Of a stretch of 64,000 nucleotides of DNA, positions 31,840 through 39,965 are shown piece after piece (the stretch's first letter is position 1; every line of letters begins with the position of its first letter). Origin of the DNA: Novosphingobium jiangmenense (GTDB taxonomy: Bacteria > Pseudomonadota > Alphaproteobacteria > Sphingomonadales > Sphingomonadaceae); the NCBI RefSeq assembly GCF_015694345.1, contig NZ_JADQDC010000004.1, positions 186,001-250,000 of the forward strand, given 5' to 3'. The position numbers and the translations under genes were made by a program. Under the pieces are notes generated by a model. It saw nothing but the letters and a program-made list of their open reading frames with translations. It was not told where the DNA came from and did not search any database.

Positions 31840-32868
31840 TCAGTCGCGCGACCAGCCCCGTACGATCTTCAGCAGCGCTTCGACGTTCTCGATCGGGGTG
31901 TGCTGGCCGATGCCGTGGCCGAGGTTGAACACGTGCGGGCGGTCGGCGAAAGCTTCGAGCACGCGGATGGTCTGCTTTTCCAGTTCCGGACCGCCCGCCA
32001 GCAACAGCAGCGGATCGAGATTGCCCTGCACCGGCATGCCCGCCGGCATCTCGCGCGCGGCCCACAGCGGGTCGATGGTCTCGTCCACGCCGACGGCATT
32101 GACGCCGGTCTCGCGGGCATAGGCGGCAAGCTTCTCGCCCGCGCCCTTGGGGAAGCCGATCACTGGCACGTGCGGATAGCGACGCTGCATTTCCGCCGCG
32201 ATCTTGGCGTTGGGCGCAATCACCCAGCGTTCGAATTCAGCAGGAGCGAGGCTGCCCGACCATGAATCGAACAGCTGCAGGCCTTCGGCACCCGCTTCGA
32301 CCTGTCCGGAGAGGTATTCGATGGTCACGTGCGAGATCGCATCGATGATCGCCTGGAACTGGCCCGGATCGCGATAGGCGAGCGCGCGGGTGTCGTGGTG
32401 ATCGCGGCTGCCTTCACCGGCGACCATGTAGGTGGCGACCGTCCACGGAGAGCCGGCAAAGCCCAGCAGCGTCGTCTCGGGGCCAATCTGCGCCTTCACC
32501 TTGGCCACCGTCTCGTAGATCGGTGAAAGACGCTCAGGCACCGCGACAAGGCTGTCCAGCGCCACGTCGAGCAGGCGGGGGGAGAGGTCAGGGCCTTCGC
32601 CGACGAGGAACTTGAGGTCCTGGCCCATAGCGTAGGGCACGATCAGGATGTCCGAGAACAGGATCGCACCATCGAAGCCGAAGCGGCGGATCGGCTGCAC
32701 GGTCACTTCCGCAGCAGCGTCGGTGTCATAGACCAGCGCGAGGAAGCCGCCCTTTTCGGCGCGCAGTTCGCGGTATTCGGGCAGGTAGCGCCCGGCCTGG
32801 CGCATCAGCCAGATCGGCCGGCGGGAAAGATTGGCACCACGCAGCGTTTCAAGAAGAGGGCCGGGCAT
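31840..32868 (-). CDS. hemE: Uroporphyrinogen decarboxylase
   Basis: 342 residues from ATG 32868; a GTG at 32889 would add seven residues, but a likely -10 hexamer lies so close to it that the ATG (with GGATCGAG upstream) is preferred. Active-site motifs are RRPIWLMRQAGRYLPEYRELR near the N-terminus, LFSDILIVPYAMG, GFAGSPWTVATYM and PVQGNLDPLLL, with HGIGQHTPIENVEAL at the end. It decarboxylates uroporphyrinogen III to coproporphyrinogen III. As in Caulobacter, its promoter end abuts the replication origin. Confidence 0.97.
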   Translation of the reverse strand: MPGPLLETLRGANLSRRPIWLMRQAGRYLPEYRELRAEKGGFLALVYDTDAAAEVTVQPIRRFGFDGAILFSDILIVPYAMGQDLKFLVGEGPDLSPRLLDVALDSLVAVPERLSPIYETVAKVKAQIGPETTLLGFAGSPWTVATYMVAGEGSRDHHDTRALAYRDPGQFQAIIDAISHVTIEYLSGQVEAGAEGLQLFDSWSGSLAPAEFERWVIAPNAKIAAEMQRRYPHVPVIGFPKGAGEKLAAYARETGVNAVGVDETIDPLWAAREMPAGMPVQGNLDPLLLLAGGPELEKQTIRVLEAFADRPHVFNLGHGIGQHTPIENVEALLKIVRGWSRD

Positions 32869-32888
32869 CGGGTTCTCGATCCAATCCA

Positions 32889-32917
32889 CTAAAATAGATT
32901 CTTAGAATCAGGTTGAA
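32889..32917 (-). promoter_or_regulatory. Putative hemE promoter overlapping paired GANTC sites
   Basis: On the minus strand, TTCAAC (32917-32912) is followed by TTTTAG (17 bp spacing) or TATTTT (15 bp). The spacer holds GATTCTTAGAATC-type symmetry, which contains two CcrM sites. In Caulobacter the hemE promoter lies in the origin and is cell-cycle controlled; the same is plausible here. Confidence 0.4.
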
Positions 32918-33215
32918 GGTGTTTGTTGGCCCTGTGGAAACCGGGGATTGCACTCGTCTGCCCGATTTGTGAGTCACCTTCCACACTTTTCGGTGTTCGC
33001 GACTCTGGACAGTGCATGAGTCAACGCGAAGTTCTCACCGCTCTCCACAGGCTGGGGAAAACACTGTCCACTTGTCCACAAGTGCCCCGGAAGATGACTC
33101 GGAACGAGGGTGAATCCGACGTGGAAACTTGTCCCTGACTCTGTCCCGTGGTTTATCGGTGCTGTTTCCACAGGGTCATCCCGACCTTGCCCGGATATCC
33201 ACCGAAAGCCCGCAA
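32890..33215. other. Putative chromosomal replication origin (oriC)
   Basis: 326 bp with no gene, between divergent hemE and ppsR. DnaA-box-like 9-mers are TGTGGAAAC (32933, reverse orientation), CTCTCCACA (33041), TTGTCCACA (33072, one mismatch) and GTTTCCACA (33164). An AT-rich tract lies next to hemE (32888-32911), a candidate unwinding element. Eight GANTC sites occur from 32897 to 33141. The neighbour genes on each side match the Caulobacter origin order from established knowledge, and transcription diverges from here in both directions over several kilobases. Confidence 0.8.
32897..33141. promoter_or_regulatory. Cluster of eight GANTC (CcrM methylation) sites
   Basis: GANTC starts at 32897, 32905, 32971, 33001, 33018, 33096, 33112 and 33137. 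At about 65% GC roughly one site per 300 bp is expected, so this is about a ten-fold local excess. CcrM methylation state changes as the fork passes and could time initiation or hemE expression. Confidence 0.7.
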
Positions 33216-34055
33216 ATGCAGCGCCTGCACCTGCACCTCCTGTCGGATTCCACCGGCGAAACGCTGGAAATGATCGCCAAGGCGGCGCTCGCGCAGTTCG
33301 ATGGTGCTGATGTCGTGCGCCATTTCTGGCCGATGGTCCGCTCTATGCAGCATCTCGATCGCATCATGGGCGAAATCGCGGCAAATCCGGGGCTTGTCCT
33401 GTTCACGCTGGTCAATGCCGAAACGCGCGAGCGGCTCGAACAGCGCTGCGTTGCCCTTGGCCTGCCGATGGTCCCGGCGCTCGATGCGGTGACCGATGCT
33501 CTGCAGCAGCAGCTCGGCGTCCAGGCCAAGGGCCGTCCCGGCCGCCAGCACATGATGGACGAGGCCTATTTCCGCCGCGTCGATGCGATCCAGTTCACAA
33601 TTGCCCATGACGACGGCGTGAACTGGGAGAATTGGGAAGAAGCCGACATCGTGCTGGCGGGCGTTTCGCGCAGTTCGAAGACGCCGACCTCGATTTACCT
33701 CGCCAATCGCGGCTACAAGGTGGCGAACATCCCGATCGTCGTGGAAAGCCCGCCGCCGTCGATGCTCTTTTCGCTGCGCCGGCCGATGGTCGTGGGCCTC
33801 ACCACCAGCCCGGAGCGCCTGATCGCGGTGCGCCGCAACCGCCTGCTTTCGTTGAACCAGGCGCCCGAAACCGCCTATGTCGACAACGATCAAGTGACGC
33901 GCGAAGTGCAATACGCGCGGCGCATGTTCGCCGACAACGGCTGGCCGGTGATCGACGTCTCGCGCCGCTCGATCGAGGAAACCGCCGCTGCCGTGATCAA
34001 TCTCTACAACGAACGCACCGCCGGAGCGGGCGGCGATGGAGCCAAACCGATATGA
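33216..34055 (+). CDS. Pyruvate, phosphate dikinase regulatory protein (kinase/phosphotransferase)
   Basis: 279 residues from [28 protein letters not shown], the conserved start of this family; upstream in-frame codons run into the origin. The P-loop-like [27 protein letters not shown] lies near 150-175, followed by [18 protein letters not shown]. It uses ADP to phosphorylate, and phosphate to dephosphorylate, a Thr of PPDK (or PEP synthase), switching it off and on. It is the first gene to the right of the origin. ATGA overlap with maf. Confidence 0.93.
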   Translation: MQRLHLHLLSDSTGETLEMIAKAALAQFDGADVVRHFWPMVRSMQHLDRIMGEIAANPGLVLFTLVNAETRERLEQRCVALGLPMVPALDAVTDALQQQLGVQAKGRPGRQHMMDEAYFRRVDAIQFTIAHDDGVNWENWEEADIVLAGVSRSSKTPTSIYLANRGYKVANIPIVVESPPPSMLFSLRRPMVVGLTTSPERLIAVRRNRLLSLNQAPETAYVDNDQVTREVQYARRMFADNGWPVIDVSRRSIEETAAAVINLYNERTAGAGGDGAKPI

Positions 34056-34639
34056 CTCTTGTCCTCGCGAGCCAGAGCTACTCGCGCAAGATGATGCTCG
34101 AGGCTGCGGGCGTGCCTTTCGAGGCGCGTTCTTCGGATGTCGACGAAAGTGCCATCAAGCGCGAACTGATTGGCGTCACCGGCTGCCAGATCGCCAGCGT
34201 CCTGGCCGAGGCCAAGGCGCTTGCCGTCTCGCTCGCCATGCCCGGACGGCTCGTGCTGGGCGGCGATTCCATGGTCGAAGTCTGCGGCCGCCAGTTCGAC
34301 AAGCCGACGAGCCGCGAGAATGCCGCCGAACATCTCGAATTCTTCTCCGGCAAGGACATGCACCTCCATTCCGCCGCCGTCCTGATGCGCGATGGCCTAG
34401 TGATATGGAAAACCTGCGAGACCGCAAAACTGCGGGTTCGAGAGCTTTCTCCCGCATTTATCCAGAGCTATCTCGACAGGGAGTGGCCAGAGGTTTCGGG
34501 CTGCGTCGGCGTGTTCCGGATCGAGGCGCTGGGCGTGCAGCTGTTCGAACAGATCGAAGGCAGCCACTTCACCGTGCTGGGGATGCCGCTATTGGCCCTG
34601 CTCGGTGCATTGCGCGAACAGGGTGAGTTGCCGTCTTGA
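34052..34639 (+). CDS. Maf-like nucleoside triphosphate pyrophosphatase
   Basis: 195 residues. The Maf fold starts [30 protein letters not shown], with phosphate contacts at the SxSR turn. [48 protein letters not shown] contains the catalytic Asp in GGDSMV and the KP..R..A motif. Many Maf proteins hydrolyse dTTP/UTP or modified nucleotides to monophosphates as housecleaning; in GGDSMVE the first residue before Asp differs from the common ADTxV. Overlaps with ppsR (ATGA) and aroE (TTGA) indicate translational coupling. Confidence 0.9.
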   Translation: MTLVLASQSYSRKMMLEAAGVPFEARSSDVDESAIKRELIGVTGCQIASVLAEAKALAVSLAMPGRLVLGGDSMVEVCGRQFDKPTSRENAAEHLEFFSGKDMHLHSAAVLMRDGLVIWKTCETAKLRVRELSPAFIQSYLDREWPEVSGCVGVFRIEALGVQLFEQIEGSHFTVLGMPLLALLGALREQGELPS

Positions 34640-35493
34640 GTGTTCCTTACGCCGAAGTGATCGGCGATCCGATCGCACAGTCCAAGTCCCCGGTGATCCA
34701 CGGCTTCTGGCTCGAGAAGCTTGGGCTGGAGGGCCGCTACGACCGTGCGCACGTCAAGGCCGAGGGTCTGGCTGACTACCTTGCCGCCCGTCGCGCCGAT
34801 CCCGACTGGCGCGGCTGCAACGTGACCATGCCCCACAAGCAGGCGGTAATTCCGCTCCTCGACCGGCTTGATGCACTGGCGGAGCGCATCGGTGCGGTGA
34901 ACACCATCGTGCCGGAAGACGGCGCGCTCGTGGGGTACAACACCGACGCTCCCGGCTTCCTCGAACCCCTGCGCGAGGAGCTGGCCAAGACCCATTATTT
35001 CCGCATGGCTCGCGTTCTCGGCACCGGCGGCGCCGCGCGGGCGATCATCGCCGCGCTGGCGGATGAGCACATCGTCCTCGTGCTGGCGGGCCGCAATGTC
35101 GACAAGGCCCGCGCCCTCCTCGACGAACTCGACCCGCAGGGCGAACACCACGTCGCCCCGCTTGATCACTTCGCCGATGCCACCGACTTTGCTTTCGATG
35201 ACCGCGAAGGCTGCTTTGATCTGGTGGTCAACGCCTCCTCGCTCGGTATGACCGGCCAGCCCCCGCTCGCCTTCGACATGACTCACGCGCCGCCGGGTTC
35301 GGTGTTCTACGACATCGTCACCAGCCCGCTCGAGACCGAATTCCTCAAGGCCGCCAGAGCCGCCGGATTCCGCACCGTTGATGGCCTTTCGATGCTGATC
35401 GGACAGGCCGACTACGCCTTTCGCCGCTTCTTCGGCGCGACGCCGCCGCGCGGGGAAGCCGACGCCGAGCTGCGCGCAAGGATCCTGGCATGA
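34636..35493 (+). CDS. aroE: Shikimate dehydrogenase
   Basis: 285 residues from a TTG start overlapping the maf stop. The substrate domain has [38 protein letters not shown] (catalytic Lys) and GAVNTIV...[13 protein letters not shown] (catalytic Asp). The NADP domain has [18 protein letters not shown] and [15 protein letters not shown]. It reduces 3-dehydroshikimate in the aromatic amino-acid pathway. The C-terminus has [21 protein letters not shown]. Coupled with coaE through ATGA. Confidence 0.96.
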   Translation: MSVPYAEVIGDPIAQSKSPVIHGFWLEKLGLEGRYDRAHVKAEGLADYLAARRADPDWRGCNVTMPHKQAVIPLLDRLDALAERIGAVNTIVPEDGALVGYNTDAPGFLEPLREELAKTHYFRMARVLGTGGAARAIIAALADEHIVLVLAGRNVDKARALLDELDPQGEHHVAPLDHFADATDFAFDDREGCFDLVVNASSLGMTGQPPLAFDMTHAPPGSVFYDIVTSPLETEFLKAARAAGFRTVDGLSMLIGQADYAFRRFFGATPPRGEADAELRARILA

Positions 35494-36095
35494 GCCGCCC
35501 CTTTGTTCTCGGTCTTACCGGCTCGATCGGCATGGGCAAGTCCGCCGTCGCGCTGATGCTGCGCGAACTGGGCGTGCCGGTGTTCGACGCCGATGCCGCC
35601 GTCCACCATCTGCAAGGCCCCGGCGGCGAACTGCTTGCCGCAATCGAGCAAGCCTTCCCCGGCACGACAGGCCCGGAAGGCGTCAAGCGTCAGGAACTCG
35701 GCGCACAGGTCTTTGGCGATCCCGAAGCGTTGAAGCGGCTCGAGGCCATCGTCCACCCCGCCGTCGCGCGGATGCGCCATGCTTTCATGGTCGAACACAT
35801 GGGCGAACCGCTCGTCGTCTTCGACATCCCGCTGCTCTACGAAAAGGGCCACGGCAGCGATCTCGATGCGGTCATGGTCGTCTCTGCCCCGGCTGAGGTT
35901 CAGCGCCAGCGCGTGCTTGCCCGCCCCGGCATGACGCCCGAAAAGTTTGCCCATATCCTCTCGCTGCAAGTGCCCGACGCCGAGAAGCGCGCGCGCGCAG
36001 ACCATGTCATCGATACCGGCGTCACCCTCTCCGAGACGGAGGCGCAAGTTGCCGCGCTGGTTGCGGCCATCCGGGAAAAAAACCTCGGTCGGTAA
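35490..36095 (+). CDS. coaE: Dephospho-CoA kinase
   Basis: 201 residues. Walker A GLTGSIGMGKSAVALML is at 8-24. PVFDADAAVHHL follows, with the CoA-binding acid, and VVFDIPLLYEKG and VVVSAPAEVQRQRVLARPGMTPEKFAHILSLQVPDAEKRARADHVIDTG hold the lid and the HxxxR-type residues. It phosphorylates dephospho-CoA, the last CoA step. No oddities. The gap to dnaQ is 49 bp, so dnaQ likely has its own promoter. Confidence 0.96.
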   Translation: MSRPFVLGLTGSIGMGKSAVALMLRELGVPVFDADAAVHHLQGPGGELLAAIEQAFPGTTGPEGVKRQELGAQVFGDPEALKRLEAIVHPAVARMRHAFMVEHMGEPLVVFDIPLLYEKGHGSDLDAVMVVSAPAEVQRQRVLARPGMTPEKFAHILSLQVPDAEKRARADHVIDTGVTLSETEAQVAALVAAIREKNLGR

Positions 36096-36144
36096 CCCTC
36101 CCACCCCCTTGTCAGCCACGGCGGAGGGGTCCACATATTCTTCA

Positions 36145-36846
36145 ATGCGTGAGATCGTTTTCGATACCGAGACGACCGGACTGGACCCGAAAAGCGGGGA
36201 TCGGCTGGTCGAGATCGGCTGTGTCGAAATGGTCAACCGGGTGCCCACGGGCGCGGTTTTCCATTGCTACTTCAATCCCGAGCGCGACATGCCGGCAGAG
36301 GCCGAGGCCGTGCACGGCCTGTCGATCACGTTCCTGTCCGACAAGCCCAAGTTCGCCGCCGAAGCCGACGCGCTGCTCGACTTCCTCGGCGACTCGCCGC
36401 TGGTCGCGCACAACGCCGGATTCGACTTCGGCTTCATCAACAACGAGCTGGAAATGTGCGGGCGCGAACCCGTCAGCCGCGATCGCATGGTCGATACGGT
36501 GGCCATCGCGCGGCGCAAGCACCCCGGTGCCAAGCTCAGCCTCGATGCCCTGTGCACGCGCTACGGCATAGACCGCAGCCACCGCACCAAGCACGGGGCG
36601 CTACTGGACGCGGAACTGCTCGCCCAGCTCTATGTCGAGCTGATGGGCGGGCGGCAGATCGGCCTCGAACTGGCGGCAGATGCCGCAGGGGCAGCCGGTC
36701 TTGTCGTGGTGGAGGAGTCGATCACCGTCTCCTCCAGCCTGACCCGCGCATTCCGTTCCCCGCGCCCGCACGCCGCGAGCGCCGAGGAGCTTGCCCGTCA
36801 TGCCGAATTCATGGCGGGCTTTGCCGAGCCGATCTGGTCGCGCTGA
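36145..36846 (+). CDS. dnaQ: DNA polymerase III epsilon subunit (3'-5' proofreading exonuclease)
   Basis: 233 residues from MREIVFDTETTGLDP; the longer frame to 35947 lies inside coaE. Exo I is FDTETTG, Exo II is LVAHNAGFDFGFINNEL, Exo III is HRTKHGALLDAELLAQLY, with the invariant His of DEDDh nucleases. The C-terminal tail of about 60 residues binds the alpha subunit. No Shine-Dalgarno sequence is seen; TTGTCA (36109), 17 bp and CACATA are followed by 7 bp to the ATG, again a leaderless layout. It proofreads for the replisome. Confidence 0.95.
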   Translation: MREIVFDTETTGLDPKSGDRLVEIGCVEMVNRVPTGAVFHCYFNPERDMPAEAEAVHGLSITFLSDKPKFAAEADALLDFLGDSPLVAHNAGFDFGFINNELEMCGREPVSRDRMVDTVAIARRKHPGAKLSLDALCTRYGIDRSHRTKHGALLDAELLAQLYVELMGGRQIGLELAADAAGAAGLVVVEESITVSSSLTRAFRSPRPHAASAEELARHAEFMAGFAEPIWSR

Positions 36847-36914
36847 AACCCGGCCGCATGGTCCGGGGTTGAGGACGACCGGGCGTCTCGCCCGAGTGAC
36901 AGGAGAAGTGACTT

Positions 36915-37499
36915 ATGGATATTCGCGTTTCGGGACACCAGGTCGAAACCGGCGCTGCGCTGCAGACCCATGCCGAGGAGCGCCTCGGCGCCATCGTCGA
37001 CAAGCACTTTTCCCGAGCGCTTTCCTCGAACGTCACCTTGGGCAAGGCCCCGCACGGCGGATTCCGATGTGATATCGTGACCCACGTGACGCAGGGCCTG
37101 ATCCTCAAGGGCAGCGCCATTGCCCAGGACGCGCACGTCGCGCTCGACCAGTCGGCCGAGAAGATCGAGAAGCAGCTGCGCCGCTATCGCCGCCGCATCA
37201 AGGATCGCCACGAAGGCGCCGATCACGCCCGCAAGGCTGATGAGGCCAACTTCCAGGTGCAGGAAGCGGCCTACACGGTCTTCGTTCATGACGAGGCGAG
37301 CGAGGAGGAACCGGCAGACGCGCCGCTGGTCATCGCCGAAACCCGCGTCGACGTTCCCACCGCCAGCGTTTCCGACGCGGTGATGATGCTCGATCTGCGC
37401 AACACCAATGCGCTCCTGTTCAAGAATGCCGGCACCGGCGTTCACAACATGGTCTACCGCCGCGGCGATGGTTCGATCGGCTGGGTCGAACCCAAGTAA
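36915..37499 (+). CDS. hpf: Long-form ribosome hibernation promoting factor
   Basis: 194 residues, with AGGAGAAG 8 bp upstream. N-terminal HPF/YfiA domain (1-110): MDIRVSGHQVETGAALQTHAEERLGAIVDKHFSRALSSNVTLG, basic helix KIEKQLRRYRRRIKDRH. The C-terminal dimerisation domain (about 135-194) is VIAETRVDVPTASVSDAVMMLDLRNTNALLFKNAGTGVHNMVYRRGDGSIGWVEPK. Long forms make 100S ribosome dimers in stationary phase. ptsN follows after two hairpins, a common pairing (hpf-ptsN). Confidence 0.95.
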   Translation: MDIRVSGHQVETGAALQTHAEERLGAIVDKHFSRALSSNVTLGKAPHGGFRCDIVTHVTQGLILKGSAIAQDAHVALDQSAEKIEKQLRRYRRRIKDRHEGADHARKADEANFQVQEAAYTVFVHDEASEEEPADAPLVIAETRVDVPTASVSDAVMMLDLRNTNALLFKNAGTGVHNMVYRRGDGSIGWVEPK

Positions 37500-37517
37500 G
37501 GCGCTTGCACAGGTGAC

Positions 37518-37545
37518 GCGAAGGAGGCGCAAGTGCCTCCTTCGC
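37518..37545 (+). terminator. Hairpin after hpf (terminator-like, no U run)
   Basis: An 11-bp perfect stem GCGAAGGAGGC / GCCTCCTTCGC with a 6-base loop, 18 bp after the hpf stop. It lacks a T tract, so it may protect the 3' end or attenuate read-through to ptsN rather than terminate alone. Confidence 0.55.
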
Positions 37546-37563
37546 ACGCCGTGATACCGGGGC

Positions 37564-37595
37564 CCGCGGAATCGCTTTGCGCTTGCCTTCCGCGG
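37564..37595 (+). other. Second hairpin between hpf and ptsN
   Basis: CCGCGGAA / TTCCGCGG, an 8-bp perfect stem with a 16-base loop, 66 bp before ptsN. With the preceding hairpin it makes a tandem structure in the intercistronic region. Confidence 0.45.
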
Positions 37596-37660
37596 CATTC
37601 GGGAGCATGGCGCGCCCCAATTCACCGTGCCTTTGCACTTATGTGATACGTTTTTTCCGT

Positions 37661-38122
37661 ATGTCGGCTCTCTTTCAACTCGATCCCCAGGCTGTCCGCG
37701 TCATGCGGGCCGATACCAAGCAGCAGATCCTTGCCGATCTCGCGGCCAGCTTTGCTGCGGTGTACGGACTCGATGCCAATGTGGTGATCGACGGCATCGA
37801 GGAGCGCGAGAAGCTCGGCAGCACCGGCTTCGGTCGCGGCGTTGCCATTCCCCATGCGCGGATCGACGGGCTGGATCGCCCGGTTGCGGTCTTCTTCCGC
37901 CTTGAAAACCCGGTCGAGTTTGCCGCGGCCGACGGGATGCCGGTCGATTGCGTGTTCGGCCTGCTCTCGCCCTCGCAGGCGGGCGCCACGCATCTTCAGG
38001 CGCTGGCCGCGATCTCGCGCCTGATGCGCGATGAACGCATGCACGAACGCCTCGTCTCTGCAACCGACGCCGACGCGATCTACGGATTGCTCGTCAACGT
38101 CATCGATCGCGATGCCGCCTGA
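37661..38122 (+). CDS. ptsN: Nitrogen-type PTS EIIA component PtsN
   Basis: 153 residues. The EIIA fold contains KLGSTGFGRGVAIPHARIDGLDRPVAVFFRLENPVEF; the His in IPHAR (residue 65) is the phosphorylation site. DCVFGLLSPSQAGATHLQALAAISRLMRDERMHERL follows. It receives phosphate from NPr and regulates potassium transport and stress responses in the PTS-Ntr chain. A downstream gene for a thioesterase overlaps by 11 bp, with translation likely coupled. Start chosen at MSALFQLDPQAVR; the upstream in-frame ATG at 37577 lies in the hairpin region. Confidence 0.93.
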   Translation: MSALFQLDPQAVRVMRADTKQQILADLAASFAAVYGLDANVVIDGIEEREKLGSTGFGRGVAIPHARIDGLDRPVAVFFRLENPVEFAAADGMPVDCVFGLLSPSQAGATHLQALAAISRLMRDERMHERLVSATDADAIYGLLVNVIDRDAA

Positions 38123-38594
38123 GGCCAGCGCCGACAGCGCAAGCCTGCACTGGCGCGCGCTCGAAGGCCTCTATGCCTCGGCCCCGGTCAACAACCTGTT
38201 CGAATCCCGGCTTGAAGTCGTCGGTGAAGGCCTGTCGCGCATCCATTTCGACGTGACGCCATCGTGCTTCCACGCGGCGGGCGCCGCCCATGGCACCATC
38301 TACTTCAAGATGCTCGACGACGCCGCGTTCTATGCCGCCAACACGCTCGTCACCGACCGCTTCCTGCTGACCACCTCGTTCAACCTGTTCTTCAGCCGCC
38401 CGATCAAGGGTGGGCGGGTAACGGCGGAAGGGCACTGGGTCTCGGGCCGACGCCGCGTGCTCGTCGCCGAAGCGCGGCTGATCGATGAGGATGGCGAGGA
38501 AGTGGGGCGTGGCACCGGCACGTTCCAGCGCTCGCGCATCCCGCTGTCCAGCCTGGATGGCTACAACGCCGGCCTGCGCGCCGCGCTCGATTGA
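38112..38594 (+). CDS. PaaI-family hotdog thioesterase
   Basis: 160 residues from ATG 38112, overlapping ptsN by 11 bp. Hotdog pattern: APVNNLFESRLEVVGEGLSRIHFDVTPSCFHAAGAAHGTIYFKMLDDAAFYAANTLV with HGTIYFKMLDDAA in place of the usual HGG(x)2..LxDxA; then LTTSFNLFFSRPIKGGRVTAEGHWV. The Asp in the long helix is the candidate catalytic residue. It likely hydrolyses an acyl-CoA. Its stop is overlapped by the next start (TTGA). Confidence 0.85.
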   Translation: MPPEASADSASLHWRALEGLYASAPVNNLFESRLEVVGEGLSRIHFDVTPSCFHAAGAAHGTIYFKMLDDAAFYAANTLVTDRFLLTTSFNLFFSRPIKGGRVTAEGHWVSGRRRVLVAEARLIDEDGEEVGRGTGTFQRSRIPLSSLDGYNAGLRAALD

Positions 38595-38947
38595 GCGGTT
38601 CGGCGGTGGATTCACGCCTGCCCGCACATCTCGAAGTCCAGGGACTCGTCCGCACGGTTCAGGCCGGCGGCGGCTTTGCCATGGTCCTGCACAAGGGTGA
38701 GCGGGACGGTGGCACCATCCTGCTTGTTATCTTGGAAAATCAGTCGCTTGGCGTTCTCTACGAACGGATGCCAGACCTTGATGGACGTCGCAAATGGCGC
38801 GTTTCCAAGGCCCAAGTATCTGACAATAAACAGGAATTCGAAGACTATCTGGACCGTAGAATGCGGCAGGATCCCGATGTGTGGATAGTCGAACTGACTG
38901 TCGCGGATCGCGAACGCTTCGTCCGGGACAACCTTTCCCCTGCCTGA
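38591..38947 (+). CDS. DUF1491 family protein
   Basis: 118 residues from a TTG start coupled to the preceding stop. DUF1491 features are RLPAHLEVQGLVRTVQAGGGFAMVLHKGERDGGTILLVILEN, then LYERMPDLDGRRKW and DYLDRRMRQDPDVWIVEL. It is a small alpha/beta alphaproteobacterial protein of unknown function. It is always small, cytosolic and origin-proximal in relatives as far as I recall. It ends the ppsR-ptsN run of coupled genes. Confidence 0.82.
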   Translation: MSGSAVDSRLPAHLEVQGLVRTVQAGGGFAMVLHKGERDGGTILLVILENQSLGVLYERMPDLDGRRKWRVSKAQVSDNKQEFEDYLDRRMRQDPDVWIVELTVADRERFVRDNLSPA

Positions 38948-39161
38948 ACACGGGTTGACTCTGCCGCAGCGCACAATAAAGGCGCCCTACCGATTTTTGC
39001 GCAGGCGGTGACCGACGGCAACAAGGCCCAAGGCACTGGCACGCAGACGGGGGGCAACCGACATGGCCCTTCGGCAGCAGACCGGCACGCGGGGTTCTCT
39101 CGCGCTCACCGGTGTCCTGTCGCGCCATGGACGGAAGTTCACCGCCTATTGACGACAGAGT

Positions 39162-39779
39162 ATGAGCACCAAGTTCAAATACGCCGCTAGCCTGAGCATA
39201 GCTGCGACTTTCATCACAACGCTTCTCAGCACTGGCGGATCCCACGCCTCTGCGCAGTCCATCACCACCCCGGCCGCGATCACCGCGACCTTCATCTCCC
39301 AGCCCGTGGTTCAGCCTGTTGCCACTGCAACGCCCGAAGCTGCCATCGAAGCTGAAGCCGCCGACGCGGCATCGCTTTCCGAGCTGGTCGAGGAAACCCA
39401 GATTCCTTCCGCGCTTTCGAACGAGCTCGAGTGCCTTGCCGGCGCCGTCTACTTCGAAGCCAAAAGCGAAACCCTTGCCGGACAGCTCGCAGTCGGCCGC
39501 GTGATCGTGGCCCGCGCCAACTCCGGTCGCTTCCCCGCTTCCTACTGCGGCGTGGTCTACCAGCCCTCGCAGTTCTCGTTCGTGCGTGGCCGCTCGATGC
39601 CCGCCATCAACCGCGACAGCCACGCCTGGCAGACCGCCGTGCGCATCGCCAAGATCGCCGATGAAGGCCTGTGGAAGAGCCCGGTCGAAGGCGCCATGTT
39701 CTTCCACGCCGCCCGCGTCTCGCCCCGCTGGGACAAGACCCGCATGGCCCGCGTCGACAGCCACATCTTTTACCGCTGA
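39162..39779 (+). CDS. Cell wall hydrolase (SleB-type, Hydrolase_2)
   Basis: 205 residues. N-terminal signal peptide [27 protein letters not shown], then an Ala/Thr/Pro/Glu-rich linker of about 50 residues. The catalytic domain is [53 protein letters not shown] with the Glu of YFEAKSE typical of lytic transglycosylase-like SleB/CwlJ enzymes, plus [14 protein letters not shown]. It cleaves peptidoglycan in the periplasm. A possible promoter, TTGACT (38955), 16 bp, TAAAGG, lies in the 214-bp upstream gap. Terminator follows. Confidence 0.9.
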   Translation: MSTKFKYAASLSIAATFITTLLSTGGSHASAQSITTPAAITATFISQPVVQPVATATPEAAIEAEAADAASLSELVEETQIPSALSNELECLAGAVYFEAKSETLAGQLAVGRVIVARANSGRFPASYCGVVYQPSQFSFVRGRSMPAINRDSHAWQTAVRIAKIADEGLWKSPVEGAMFFHAARVSPRWDKTRMARVDSHIFYR

Positions 39780-39804
39780 TTTCAGCTGCCTTGGACGGCA
39801 TCGA

Positions 39805-39838
39805 AAAGGGCCGGTCCCCACGCGGGGCCGGCCCTTTT
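39805..39838 (+). terminator. Intrinsic terminator of the cell wall hydrolase
   Basis: AAAGGGCCGG / CCGGCCCTTT stem with inner CCCC/GGGG and a five-T run. Confidence 0.88.
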
Positions 39839-39912
39839 TCCGTCTGCAAATACGAGAGCTCCGAATACCCACCCCGCTGCGACTAACTTCACTGCGTTCA
39901 GTAAGTCTCGCT

Positions 39913-39934
39913 CCCCTCCCGCATGCGGGAGGGG
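39913..39934. repeat. REP-like palindrome, family C
   Basis: CCCCTCCCGC, 2 bases, GCGGGAGGGG, followed by TTGGGGGTGGGC. The same 10-bp arms occur at 44990. It sits between convergent genes. Confidence 0.8.
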
Positions 39935-39965
39935 TTGGGGGTGGGCATTCAGCAGTTGCTTTGCC

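Noticed and set aside
38200..38215. GTTCGAATCC-like T-arm suggesting a tRNA gene
   Set aside because: It lies inside the thioesterase reading frame and no cloverleaf can be drawn around it.
39008..39190. Short rightward frame before the cell-wall hydrolase
   Set aside because: No ribosome site and no family; it overlaps the start of a well-supported gene.
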